Shown here in pieces: positions 1 to 13,471 of a DNA stretch of 64,000 nt. The stretch is from assembly GCA_905160935.1 (NCBI GenBank), contig CAJHZI010000191.1, positions 668,501-732,500 on the forward strand. Reading direction: 5' to 3'. Position 1 is the first letter of the stretch; each line of letters begins with the position of its first letter. The DNA comes from Enchytraeus crypticus (taxonomy: Eukaryota > Annelida > Clitellata > Enchytraeida > Enchytraeidae). A program made the position numbers and the translations under genes. The notes below the pieces were generated by a model that was not told the DNA's origin, searched no databases, and worked only from the letters and a program-made list of their open reading frames with translations.

Positions 1-130
1 CTAAGCACGTCTGTTCTACATTGAAGGGAAAAGACAGTTTAGCATCTCGATTACCTTCAGTCTTTGATTTGGAAAGCGCGCCCTGGTGGCAAATGTGTAC
101 CTGCAATGTCCCGCATCCACCAAATGTTAG

Positions 131-370
131 CTCACATCATCTCCAGCTTTCTCACATCACCTCCAGCTTTCTCACATCACCTCCAGCTTTCTCACATCAC
201 CTCCAGATTTCTCACATCACTTTCCGCTTTCTCACATCACCTTCCGCTTTCTCACATCACCTTCAGCTTTCTCACATCACCTCCAGTTTTCTCACATCAC
301 CTCCAGCTTTCTCACATCACCTCCAGCTTTCTCACATCACCTCAAGGTTTCTCACATCACCTCCAGCCAG
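131..370. repeat. 20-bp minisatellite, about 12 copies
   Basis: Tandem units of the type CTCACATCACCTCCAGCTTT with few substitutions run through this interval. It lies on the 3' side of the last visible neurabin exon, in a neurabin intron. Reading frames cross it only because the units lack stop codons. I see no coding signal in it. Confidence 0.95.
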
Positions 371-426
371 GAATGTCACGCTCAAGTCATCACTGCATAG
401 TACTGCTGCAACTTAAGAAGACACCT

Positions 427-651
427 ATGAATGTCTCAATAGCTTAGGGGTAACGTCATGAAGTTTTAAATGACAGATCCTGAGGTGAATTAAACCCTCG
501 TGGGTTTGAATCCCAGCCGCGCTGATCTGAAAGTAAAATCCCGGACATTCACTAGACTTGTTACATGAAAATGGTCTAAATTGCCTAACGGTTTAACATG
601 TGGTATTAAAAGTGATAGATAGTAGTAGTTGATCATCACTATAATGCGTGC
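427..651 (+). mobile_element. tRNA-derived SINE, family 1, copy 1
   Basis: The head carries a pol III A-box-like TAGCTTAGGGGTAACG and a B-box-like GGGTTTGAATCCC, followed by a body shared with copies at 25704, 42741, 45062 and 56484. The body ends with TTGATCATCACTATAATGCGTG. It lies in a neurabin intron, opposite to the gene. Confidence 0.85.
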
Positions 652-703
652 TTACTTTACTGTGTTTACTTGTTACCTAAGATTCTACATAAATGGAACT
701 AAC

Positions 704-836
704 CCTTTTCCAGCTGGACTTCCATGAGATCCATTTTCTCCACTCGTTTTTCCAGTTCATATTCAGCAGAGGCAGCCATGGGATCAACGTCCTCGTTCCT
801 TCTGTCGTATTCATTCACTGAGTACGTCGAGTAGAC
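704..836 (-). CDS. PPP1R9: Neurabin coding exon 5: end of PP1-binding region
   Basis: Acceptor TTTGCAG|GTC, donor AAGG|GTTAGT, 44 codons plus one base. It encodes [19 protein letters not shown], then [20 protein letters not shown], the most conserved stretch of neurabins, immediately before the PDZ domain. The next exon is outside the window. Confidence 0.95.
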
Positions 837-2647
837 CTGCAAACAGTGGTGACGTAATCAAGATATGAGTACGTCAGGTAATCATGACGTCATCAAGATA
901 TGAGTATAATGAGTCACTCATTATACTCATAATCATAATCCATAATCATAATACTTATAATCATACTCAAGATTAGAGTTCACGTAAAGGATTGTCACAT
1001 CGATTTCTCAATACGTCCTATGGATCTATTAATAGTTCTGACGTCACTTAAGTACTCAATTAGTAGTATTGACGTCAGTCGTAGATATGTAATTAAGATT
1101 TGACTAATAATATCTGATAGACTGATCAAAATATTACCATCTTACAAATAAATAATCCGGACTACAACAAATAATATCAGTTCTCAAATATTAAATTAAT
1201 AATTTGTAAGTATATATAATCAGATCTATAGATTACTCACGATACTAACAGCATACCAGAGCAATACTTAGTATGTTAAATTTATCCCGACTCTAGTTAA
1301 ACTGAGATTTAAGGGAAGATGATGATAATGATGATGATGATGACATTCAATTGAATAATTTGCCTAATTCTTTTTATTAATATCAAGTCATACCCTGATG
1401 GGATTGACACTGAACTTTACTCTCGACGGAGGCTTGGCCGTTGGGTAGAAATCATCATCCGGATCTCTCTCAGGCAGACCAGGTATCTCAAATATAAAGT
1501 TACCATCCTCTAAAACCTCTATCAGACTCTCATCATCTGCGTATCAATCAATCAGACAATGAATTAATCAATCAAATTATTAATCGATCAATCAATCAGT
1601 CAAGCAGTCATAGAATTCAATCATATAATTAATCAATCAGTCAGTTATTGAATTCATCAATCAAATAGTTAATAAATAAATCAATCAAGCAGTCATAGAA
1701 TTCATCAATCAAATAGTTAACCAATCAATCAGTCAGTTATTAAATTAATCAAATAGTCAAACTATTAATTAGTCCATCCATAGTCTTCCATCAATGGTCT
1801 GTTAAATAAGTAAAATTCTCAATAACAAAATTAGCAAATTGCCAAACAAAATACTAAACAGTCAAGAACAGAAAGCACCAAATTGAATAAATAGCCACAA
1901 GCAAAGAGCTAGTAACTCTGTCTCTGTAAGACTACAGAAGTACAATCGAAAGTTATACAGATTAAAAATAAAGAGAACAACATAAACTTACGCAGTCTGC
2001 AGTAGCATCTGCTACCATATTACAATAAATATACCAGAAAATTCATGATTCAAGTTTATATACAAAATTACACACTGCAGGATGATTTAGTGCCAATAAA
2101 CGTTGTAAGGTATATAGAAAAATTCTATATCATTGTAATACACCATACTTATCAAATAAATAATCACGAAGACTAGATTTGAAAATTGAGATTGAAACAA
2201 TATATTTAATATTATCAGACCATACATGCTGACACTAACGCAGAAGAGAAATAAAAATACTAGATCAATTAATCAACAATCAATTAGTTAACGAAACAAT
2301 ATTCTTCTAAACTTAAAATTATGTTAAATCAAAGACTAAAGTGTAGACAATGTCTATATAAATCGACTAACAACAACCTATGTGATCTATCCTGGTACTA
2401 AGTAAAAAATTACCATCAGCAGATACTTTGCCCAAGAAAGAATTAGCACGAAAGTCAATCCCAGTTTTAAGTACATTTTCGTTTGGACATCTCCACTAGC
2501 ACGAATGTTATCCCCATACGCCTTGTGAGCAAATTATTATGGGAAATTTGTATTATGCATTCCATAAAGTAATGTTGAATAGTTAAATATTGTTTGATGT
2601 ACAGATATAAAGATATCTGACAGCGAGAAATCCTATATATAACAATT

Positions 2648-2713
<66 letters not shown>

Positions 2714-5700
2714 TACATGCATATTAATAATTATTAATTAATCATTCAAGGGCAACCATATTCCTAAATTATTTTATTCAATTGTTTCTCAATTCTATGA
2801 ATAGAGAGCTAGATAATTAAATTTTTACAAAACGCCACAATGTTTATAATTGTTCTAAATTACAAAGAAACTAAGGTCGTAATGTGTTCAACCTAAAGCT
2901 TCACAAGCACAAGGCCATCCCCAGGCCGACTCGACATACTCGAGCTGCCGTCACAAAAACTGGCTTAATGCTTTAATTCTAACAGTTCTTAGCAAAGGAA
3001 ACTAAAGTCGGTCTTATAATAAAATTAAAATAACAATAATTTTCTAAAGACTAATTGAAGCCTTAGGGAATAAAATGAATGAAAGTTTAAGCACGTTCAT
3101 CTAATTTCTATGTCTGCATAAAGCAGCATTTTATTACCTTAAAGAGCGTTAAGTAACTTTCAACTAAAAAGCACTAATTGCTAGATACAAAAGTCTACTG
3201 TTTGAATAAGAAAAACTCAAATGTTTGAATTTGTAGAATTTTGCCATAACTATTTCAAGAATTAACAATATAAATCTTTTCTGTTGGTATGGTTACACAT
3301 AAGAAATACTGCTCATGTCTGTAGTTTCCTTGTTTAGTTGATGTTTTTGACGCTACTCTTATTTCCAATTCTCTTTAATTCTTAGCAAATCCCAGCCTTT
3401 AGATAGCACTATTACAATTTTGCAACTGGCGCGGATATAACTTCTCAGCACACTGGGGTTATTGTTTAATGCAGTTGCAAATGGTAGTGAGTGCGCGACA
3501 ACCTAATTTAAAGCAACGACGGGCTCGGTTAGTACAAGGATAGGCAACCACCTAGGAAGATCATGTGCTGATTTGGTCTGTCCACGTAGTCATTCATCCA
3601 TATGCTAACCGAGACCGACGTTGCTTAACTTAGTTTATGTAGCACATTCTCTAGCATTGGGCTCTACTCCTACAAAGACTTTCACAACACTACAGCCAGC
3701 ATGTTCAGTTAGTTGACAGTTTTGAAAAATGTTTTCTACTAGATTAAATTTGGCAATGTTGTGTAAGCTCAACGGGTAAACAGGATAGTTTTCTCAGGCA
3801 ATGACGCCCCTGCCCGGTAAATGTCAGTCAAAGCTAAGGAAGGAATAGGGAGCCCACCTCGTCAAAAAGCATATCCCCCAAGAAAATAATGGTATATCAC
3901 GACAAAAATTAACGCCCCCAGTCCCGTGCATCCCTTAAATGGGGAGGGGGTGGTAAAAATCCCACGGCCAGTCGGCACCTTGGGTGCCCCACAGATATAC
4001 CAAGAGGACATCTCATGCGCCCCAAAAGGATAAGTGTGGGCACATGGAATGTGAGAACTATGGGTGAAAGGGGAAAGTTAGAAAATGTAAAGAGGGAAAT
4101 GGAGAAAGGTATAATAAATGTCCTACGGATGAGTGAAGTAAGGTGGTTGGGAACTGGAGATTTTGTTAGTGATGGTACAGGGTTATTTACTCCGGAGGAG
4201 ATAAAAGGGAGAAGGGTGTGGCTATGATATTGGATAGAAATTTAAGTGAACGCGTAACAAAGGTTCTCCAGTGCAGTGACAGACTGATGTTAGTCCGGAT
4301 CAAATCAGATATAGTACATTTGGTGTTTATCCAAATCTACATGCCTACATCAGCCTCAGAGGATGAGGAAATTGAAGCGATGTACGAAAAAATAGAAGGA
4401 ATGATTAAAGGAGAAAAAGCCACAGATCAAGTGATAGTTATGGGGGATTGAAACGCGATGGTGGGTGAATGGAGAGATGGAAATGAAGTTGGAGAATATG
4501 GTCTAGGAAAAAGAAATGAGAGAGGACAGAAATTGGTTGACTTTTGCAATAGAATGAGATTAGTGGTGACCAACACTTGGTTCAAACATGAGAAGAGACA
4601 GCGTTACACATGGAAGAAACCAGGAAGCACCGGAAGCGAGGGAAGATACAAGATAGACTATATTCTGATAAAGCAAAGGTACAGGAATAGTGTGAAGAAT
4701 TCAAGGGCTTATCCAGGAGCCGATATTAATTCAGACCACAATCTAGTAATGGCAAAAGTAGAGCTTCAGCTGAAGAAAATACTTAAGAAGACAAGCAGTA
4801 AGAGATGGAATTTGAACGAATTAAACGAGAAAAGAAGTCAGTTTCAGGAAGCAGTGGAAAGAAAAAAGTTAAGGAAATGAAGGACTACGAAAGACTAGGG
4901 GTAAATGAAAAATGGTGTCAGCTAAAGGAGGCTATTAAAATAGGTGCAAAAGAAGTTTATGGCTTTCTTAAAGCAAATACAGCTAAAAAACCTTGGATCA
5001 CAAGCGAGATGCTAGACAAAATGGATGAAAGGAGGAAATGGAAAAGTATTGACACCAGTCATGGCCGAAGGAAATATAGAAGCTTAAACAGTGAACTTGG
5101 AAGAATTACAGACAAAGCAAAAGATCATTGGTGGAGTGAAAAGTGTGATGATTTAGCAGAATATGATGGAAGAGGGAGGTCGGATCTATTATACCAGGAA
5201 GTCAGGATATTAACAAGAACCAATAACAAAAAGAAAGGAGATGCAAAGAACGTTAGTATAATGGGTAAAGATGGCGAATTGAGGACAGAGCTGGAAGAAG
5301 TAAAAGAAAGATGGAGAGAATATGTAGAGGAATTGTAGGATAAGGCTGGGAAACCAGTTCAAGAGGATTTTCAAATAGAAGAAGAAAATATCATAGAAAA
5401 CGATAAAAGGGGCCCCGATTTAATTAAGGAGGAAATTTATTCTGCAATCAACAGTATAAAGAAGGTGAAGGCAGCCAGAATAGATGAAGTTCCAGCAGAA
5501 TTCTTGAAAATGTTGGAAGGAGAAACACTCAATAAGTTAATGGAGGTATGTATAGAAGTGTACAATTCAGGTATTTGGACAGACGACTTTACCAAGTCAG
5601 TGATGATTCCCATTCCCAAAAAAGTCAATGCTGTGGAGTGTTCGGATTACAGAACAATCAGCTTAATACCTCATGTATCGAAGATCATATTAAAGATAGT

Positions 5701-8450
5701 AAATAATCGCATTCAGTCGAAAGCAGAGCTGATACTGAGCAAGACACAATTTAGTTTTAGGAAAGGATACGGCACAAGAGAAGCAATAGGGGTAATGCGG
5801 GTTCTTTGCGAAAGAAGTTTAGAATATGGAAATGACGTTTTTGTATTCTTTATAGACTTCGAGAAGACCTTTAACAGGATTGATTGGATAACGATGATAA
5901 ATATCTTAAAAAGAATAGGAATTGACTGGAGAGATAGAAGACTAATTTTGAACTTGTACATGAATCAAAGAGCAGTAATCAAAATCCAACAAGAATAATC
6001 AGTAGAAGGTGAAATAGGAAGTGGAGTAAGACAAGGTTATAGCATTTCGCCTCTGCTGTTTAACATTTACGCTGAGGCAATGATGGAGGAAGCCATGGAA
6101 GACTTGAAAGAAGGGATAAAAGTAGGAGAGAATTTGTTACAAGATGTACGATTTGCAGATGATCAAGGAATGGTAGTGGGCAGCGAGATTGGATTGCAGA
6201 AGATAATGGATAGGCTGAATGATACGGCTTTAAGATATGGCATCAAGATTAATATAAAAAAGACCAAGGTTATGAGAGTGTCCAATAATAAAGGTGAAGT
6301 TAATATCACAATAAATGGTACGAAATTGGAACAGGTAAGGAGTTTCAAATATTTGGGTTATACTATAACCAATGATGGGAAATGTGAGACGGAAATATGC
6401 AGTAGGATTGCACAAGCAAAAGCGGCTTTTGGTTGTAGAAAAGAACTATTAACAAAAAGTCTAAAGAAAGACACAAACATAAAGATAGTGAAAACTTTGG
6501 TCTGGACCACGCTATTGTATGGATGTGAAACATGGACCTTAAGGAAGGAAGATATTACGAAACTGGAGGCATTGGAAATGTGGATTTGGAGAAGAATGGA
6601 GAGGATTAGCTGGACTCAAAAGGTTAGAAATGAGGAAGTCCTGGAGAGAGTTGGCACAGATAGACAGTTGATAACTGTATTAAGAAATAGGAAGATGCGA
6701 TGGATATGACATATTCTAAGAGGAGAAGGTCTATTAAAAGAGGTCATAGAAGGTAGAATGGAAGGAAAAAGAGGCCGGGGCAGGCCGAGATTAGGTATGT
6801 TAGATGATTTAAAGACCCACTCATATGTGGAAATGAAGAGGAAGGCAGAAGACAGAGAAGAGTGGAGGCGTTATGTACCATGGACCTGCCAGTAGGCAGT
6901 GCACTAAGAGAGACTAAGAGAGATGTAAGCTCAAACAGCTGAGTGGTTTTTATATCTCAACGTCTGTAACCAATAAGTAATTTTGAACATCAACGATTAG
7001 AGTCTATGATTACAATACACAGCTTAACTATAGAAAGTTAATATTTACAATTAAACCAATAATTGCCGTTCATGCTAACAAAAACTATTGTCAAACACAT
7101 TCCAACAGTCATATTTAGCAATTCTCCGTCATATAACCATCATTTTTATCAGTTTCTAGGTAGTTTTTAATTAATTTAGTAGTTAAATATAACATGAGTA
7201 CTTATTAAATATTATGAAGTGCCCTTGAACTCAAAAATATAATTTTAAAATTATTCCCTCAATTCGATGGTACAGGAGGGATTGTCGAGTTTATAGTGCA
7301 CTAGCTGGATACATAAGAACCACACTTTCGAAACTAAGTCAGCCCGTCTCTGCTAGTACACTAGTACGAAACAGCCATTAAACTTGGCTTTACAGCTTTA
7401 TAGGCGCACATTCTCTTGCGCGAGTAAAAGTGTCTCTTATCAAATGTACCTTTGGGGTAATATTTCAATGATAGGTAAAACTTTACTATCCATATAATCA
7501 TCATCATCATCATCATCATCACCTTCTCTAGAATCCAAGTTTAACCAGGGTCGGGATACGAATAGACTTTCTCCAATCCTCCCTGTGAAAACTTTCAACC
7601 TTTACTGTGTACAAATAGAATTTAACAATGTTAATTACCTACAAAATTTCACAGATTTGAAACATAATAGGTAATACTAATAAAAGTGTATACCACAGTT
7701 ATTAATAACATAAAATAATTGAAGCATCTGAACATTTTAAATAGTTCATAGTAAAACAATAGTAGTATATTCATCAAATGTGTGTTAATCATTTATAAAT
7801 GTACAAGCAATGAAACATTTATAACTAAGGAACGGAATAGTAGCTGTGCATGCTAACCTTGCAGCATGCTAACCGTTAACGAATACCAATGAAGCCCATT
7901 AATAAATTAATTATGTTAAGTTGTTAATAAAGCATTAATGACTAATAACCCAACAGCTAGTTGTATAATCCCTTGCAGCATGTTAACCGTTAACAAACAC
8001 CATTATAAAGCATTTATAACTAAAGAACCGAATATTAGATGTGTGGCCCTTGCTATGCAGATATATACCATAATGAAGCATTTATAACTAAAGAACCGAA
8101 TAGTAGATGTATGACTTTTGCAGCATGCTATATAACCGTGGACATATACCAATGAAGCCCGCTACACTATATGACACTAGAGGACGTCATGCATTGTATA
8201 CCTGGTTCAGTGTACGGATAGGCATATGGAGATATGTAATTATCTGTTATATCCTCTATTATCTCGTACCCATACTCTGCAACATCGCGTCCGAAAAATC
8301 AATCAAAACTTAATACAACAACATATTCTTATGATAACAGCCTAGTCAGTGATAAACCCAAATCAACTAAAATCCCAAAAACATCAAAAAATAAAACAAT
8401 CATCGGCCGTGGTCAAGTTGGGTTGAGGCTTGCCTGATAATAGTAATAAA

Positions 8451-8483
<33 letters not shown>

Positions 8484-11400
8484 GGTTTAACGTCCGTTTC
8501 CTCATACAAGGATGATGTCAGGGAACTCCTCATCACAAATGATAAGCAGTAGATGATAGCTTAGAAACCCTGTCAAACCGCCTCTGAGAGTACACTTGCA
8601 AAATGAAAGAGGGATTGAATTTAGTTTTATATCATGTTACACCAATGATGCACATTAATCATACAAAAGACACTTGGCGTGCCAATGTGTCAATTCTATT
8701 AGTTGTCACATAAAAATGCATGCAGTTTAGATAATCCATACAATGGGCTCGCTAGTCTCAGTCTAGGGCAATAATATAACGTATGATATACATACGATTT
8801 CTTAGTGAAGAACTAGTTATAGATTTATAATCTAATAATTTCAATGACGTAGTAGTAATATACCTTTAGGCATGTTAGCAATCAAATATCAAGAGGTCTA
8901 AGCTAAGCTAGGCTCTCTTTCAGTCAAGCCTATTAAGATTTTTATGCCTGCAGATCGACCTAATCTTCTATAACTGCTAAGCTTGTGACTAACTAGCTGT
9001 GCAGCAATACAGAGAGCTGGCAATCAAAGGCTACTGTTAAATGCGTAAATCACAAATATTTAATGGAAGCAAAATATAATATGTGCACCATTGCCGATGC
9101 TCAACGATTTATTGAAGACCTTCTAAGTATTAAAAATTATTTCAATAAGCAAAATGTCACAAATATATTTTTCAAAGAAGACAAAATATAATACAAGCCA
9201 CCAATACAGATATTGTGCAAATAACTGAATTTTCAATACACACATGACCTACATAAATTTTATGCACAAATTTTTATCAAATCGAGGAAATTTAACAGCA
9301 AAATTCCAATTTAAAAAACTTCTTTTGACGATTATAGATAGCTATCATATAAGAATTACATTGCTTGATCATTTTATAAAATAAAATTGCAAAAGGTAAT
9401 GTAACCTTATCCTTAAGCATCTGAAATGAAAGAAACCCAGAACACCATTAAAAAATTGATAGTAATAACTTATATACGTATAGTCGTATCTTATCATTTT
9501 TGCACTGTTAGTGATAAGAAGGATCAATTTCATTGTTAGATTCAAGAGAGCTCCTAATCGACATATAAGCAATCGACATAATCGATGTCCCTAACATTGC
9601 CTTATTGCGAGGAACCCCATGTCAAACTCTTACTGATTGATTGATAACCGTTTGTTAATATTGAGGAGAAATACAGGAAGTATCAATTAAACAGAACTGT
9701 AGACATTTTCAGGTGTCTCAACACCTACATATGCATTGACGGAAGAAGAGAGCGATCATACCCAGTATCAGCAAGTAGTCTAATAATAAAGTAATAATAA
9801 AATAATAATAAAGTAATGCAAGACAGTCTGTTAAAGCAAAATCGAAATAAGTCTAAGCAGAAAGAGGTTCACTTCGAGGACGTCTTCAAATTGTGGTGTA
9901 AGAATCCTCATAGTAAAAGTTTCCATATTAAGAAGCAGCAAAATATTAAAAACTAAGCATTCGGTATAAGTATCTAGTATCTTTAAACTCCAGCACAGAA
10001 CTATAAAGACTGCATATACTGTAGACCTCATAAAAGTTAAGTTATAATTATAAAGCCTACTCGAAATGGCAATTTGAAATTTAATCAAATTCTAAATGCA
10101 GCCAATATTAATTCTATGATAATTATATAGCAATAAATTAATTTTAAAACGTTACAATTGCGTCTGCTCAATAGCCTCTAACAAGATATCTATGACACGC
10201 GAGCTATGGATTAGAATATAGTAACCGTTCGTCCGCCGCCTGGTATTTACCTGCAACGCTATTCGTTGACGAAGTTTAAATGTGACATGGCTATCATAGT
10301 TTTTAAAATTATATTATACCAAGTCCAGCAGCTTTATATTTACGTACACAGAATTTACGATTTCAATTGTCATACTTACAGAGAGTAAAAGCTCAAACAA
10401 GCTCAGTAAGAAATACGTTAAAACACTGAAAATATCAGTGAACAGAAAAAGAAGTACTACTAGAATAACTGAATATAAAGACCTGCCATATTCTGATCAG
10501 CATCTTGATAATCTTCTTGATTCAGCTGATCATCATCCACTGGAGGCTCATCCAACAACTCAGCCTCTCCTGATATCTGCTCCCTAGATCTCCTTCTAAC
10601 ATACATCACATACAATATACAAATACAATATAAATACACTACAAATGCAACAAATACAATGAAGTACAATACAAAAAAATCCAATCTAAAGCTATACAAT
10701 CTGGATAAGGCATGGTTTTTTACTTTGAGATTAACTTGTTAATCTATGGGAGTGCTCTTTAAGGAGAGTGAAAGCAAACTCGGAGTTTGAATACGCAAGA
10801 GAGGTGAATAATTATTGAGATATTATTGCGAGAGAATAGTAATTATTGAGATATTATTGCACAAGAGATTAGTAACTATTGAGAGATTATGGCAAGAGAG
10901 ATTAGTAATTATTGAGATATTATTGCAAGAGAGATCAGTAATTATTGAGGGATTATTTCAAGAGAGATTAGTAATTATAGAGAGATTTGTAATTATTGAG
11001 AGATTATTGCAAGAGAGATTAGTAATTATTGAGAGATTATTGCACGAGAGGTTAGTAATTATTGAGGGATTATTTCAAAAGAGATTAGTAATTATTGAGA
11101 GATTATTGCACGAGGGATTAGTAATTATTAAGAGATTATTGCAAGAGAGATAAATAATTATTGACAGATCATAGCATCAGAGATTAGTAATAATTGAGAG
11201 ATTATTGCACGAGCGATTAGTAATTATTAAGAGATTATTGCAAGAAAGATAAATAATTATTGAGAGATCATAGCATCAGAGATTAGTAATTTTTATTAAA
11301 AGATTATAGCAAGAGATGAGTAATTATTGGCAGATTATTGCATAATAAAAACATCAAATCAATTTAAAAATCGGACCTTACATTCTTTTCTAATGGACTG

Positions 11401-13432
11401 ATAAATAGAACACCAATGTTACATCAGACGAATATGCAATGACATGCGTAACAAAGACCAAGCTGCGGTGACAAATGCAATGAAAAACTATCTCAAAAGC
11501 TATATTTGTCTCAAGCTAATGGCTACACCGAGAAGATAGCATAAACTTGTGGATCGATAGAAAGTTCCTAAGAGAGACTGCTAACAGAAAATGAATATAT
11601 ATTTAGATTTTATCAACTGACAGAGGTCTGAGAGAGAGACTGTACCAGTAGGTTACCTTGTATATCCAAATTCCAACTCATCTTCATCATTCAGCTTCTC
11701 GATGTGAGTTGTAGCCTTACCAACATCTAAAGACTGGACAGGCTCTTGTGTGGGCTGTGACTGATCACTAACCTCAATCTGTTCACTACCCATCTCATTC
11801 AATTGCTCCACTTCTCTATCAGCTGCAGCAGTTTCTGCCCTATCCACAGCTAAACTGCTTGTTCTTTCTCTATCATCTCCTGAAGGTCTAGATTGAGTCT
11901 CTACTTCAGCTAGAACGTCGTCAGTTGAAGCCGATCCAAGGCTGTCTCCAAGAGAAACCTTGACACCACTGTCGCTGGAAGAGGTGTCCATATTTAATCC
12001 AATGCTCGTAGAACTATCAGATTTCACATCTGGACTCAAATCGTTGTCCTGATCCGCGTTGTTACTACGTCGCCTGCGATTCTTCCACGCTGCCAGCTTC
12101 TCCGCAGCACTCTCCGCCTCAGCATCCTTCCACGATTTCTCCTCATTTCCAAAATCCTTGCTTTCCCTAGTTTCGCTGGAACGCGAAGAGGTGGAAAGAC
12201 TTTCGGCGGATTCGGGACGTCCGTAGCGAGAGTTGGACTGCGGAGACAGTGGAGATGTGGCTGGACGCACGAATCTATTGATTGATTCGGCGGGTGGATC
12301 TGCAGGAGATACGCCACTGGAGCGACTGTACCGAGAGTTATCCGTCAGCGTAACCCTCGACGTCGATGTTTCTGTGACGACCTGAGCTGGTACAGCATCC
12401 CGAGTTCTAACGAGCTGAACGTTCTTAACCGTGGAAGCTATATTTGTGTCCTTTCCATTCTGCAGATGAACAGCTGAGGACTGGGACGTTTGCGGCCTAA
12501 CTGATGACTGACCTCCAGGCTGATCTGTATTTCTCCTCACAGTCGCCTCCTCAGTATGACTGGGAACTCGATTAATATCTGGTTTACCTGCCTGAGACAG
12601 TCTGCCACCTGGTGGTCCGCCACCAGCTGATACATTACCAGGTGACCCACCTGCTCCAGATATTCTAATGTTAGGCTGCCCACCAGTAGGGGGTCCACTG
12701 CCCGGAGGTCTGCCTCTAATAGGAGGAGGAACGACTACAGGTTCTGGGTGACCCGTTCCGTTAATGGCTTGCTGATAACGCTGAATCATTGCCCTGGTGG
12801 AAGGCATTGTAGGCTCAATAGCAGACAAATCTGCCTCAGACTTGCTGGAACTGACCGGTCGTTCATCGTTTTCCACCACGTCCAGATTATCCACCGAACT
12901 GGCGCGTGCAGATCTAGATGCAGCGCCGTTATCCACAGCGACGACGGAAGACTGAGACGGAAAGGCGGAAGAGATGAGAACGTTGGAATCGCTCGGCTGA
13001 CGGGACCTGCGAGGTACCCTCTCGAGCGTGGACTGACGCTGGGCAGGAGCGAGGGAGTGTGAGGAAGCAGGTGGTTGATCGAATGAAGGAGTGGTGGAAG
13101 AATCAGAAGAGGCAGAGGGAGAGAGAAGCCGATTAGAGTCAAAGTTGAGTGGCGAGAGAGCCAGATGAGACGGTTGTACCTGCAATCATGTGCAATCAGT
13201 GTGCAAAATTAGCTATTGACAGAATATTACATGCATATATTCATACGCAATCATATGATATGTATTCATATGATATGATATATCATTCATATGTAGGTCT
13301 ATTCGTGTCACGACCCTGGTTCAGCTGCGATTTAAGGGAAGATGATGATGATAATGATTCATATGCAATCAGTGTGCAAGATTAGCTACTGACAGAATAT
13401 TACATGCATATATTCATACGTAATAAATATAC

Positions 13433-13471
<39 letters not shown>

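Noticed and set aside
21..447. Two long overlapping open frames across the first 450 bp
   Set aside because: They are reading frames through a stop-free 20-bp minisatellite, with no conserved peptide.
3511..3632. Functional 5S rRNA genes
   Set aside because: Only the 3' half is recognisable and it is diverged. No complete 120-bp gene or terminator T-run arrangement is present.
8107..8313. 68-codon open frame
   Set aside because: It spans a degenerate tandem repeat in a neurabin intron and has no family resemblance.
12036..13142. Alternative frames on both strands inside neurabin exon 2
   Set aside because: They overlap the neurabin reading frame and exist because of the exon's higher GC content. 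The neurabin frame is supported by phase and flanking exons.
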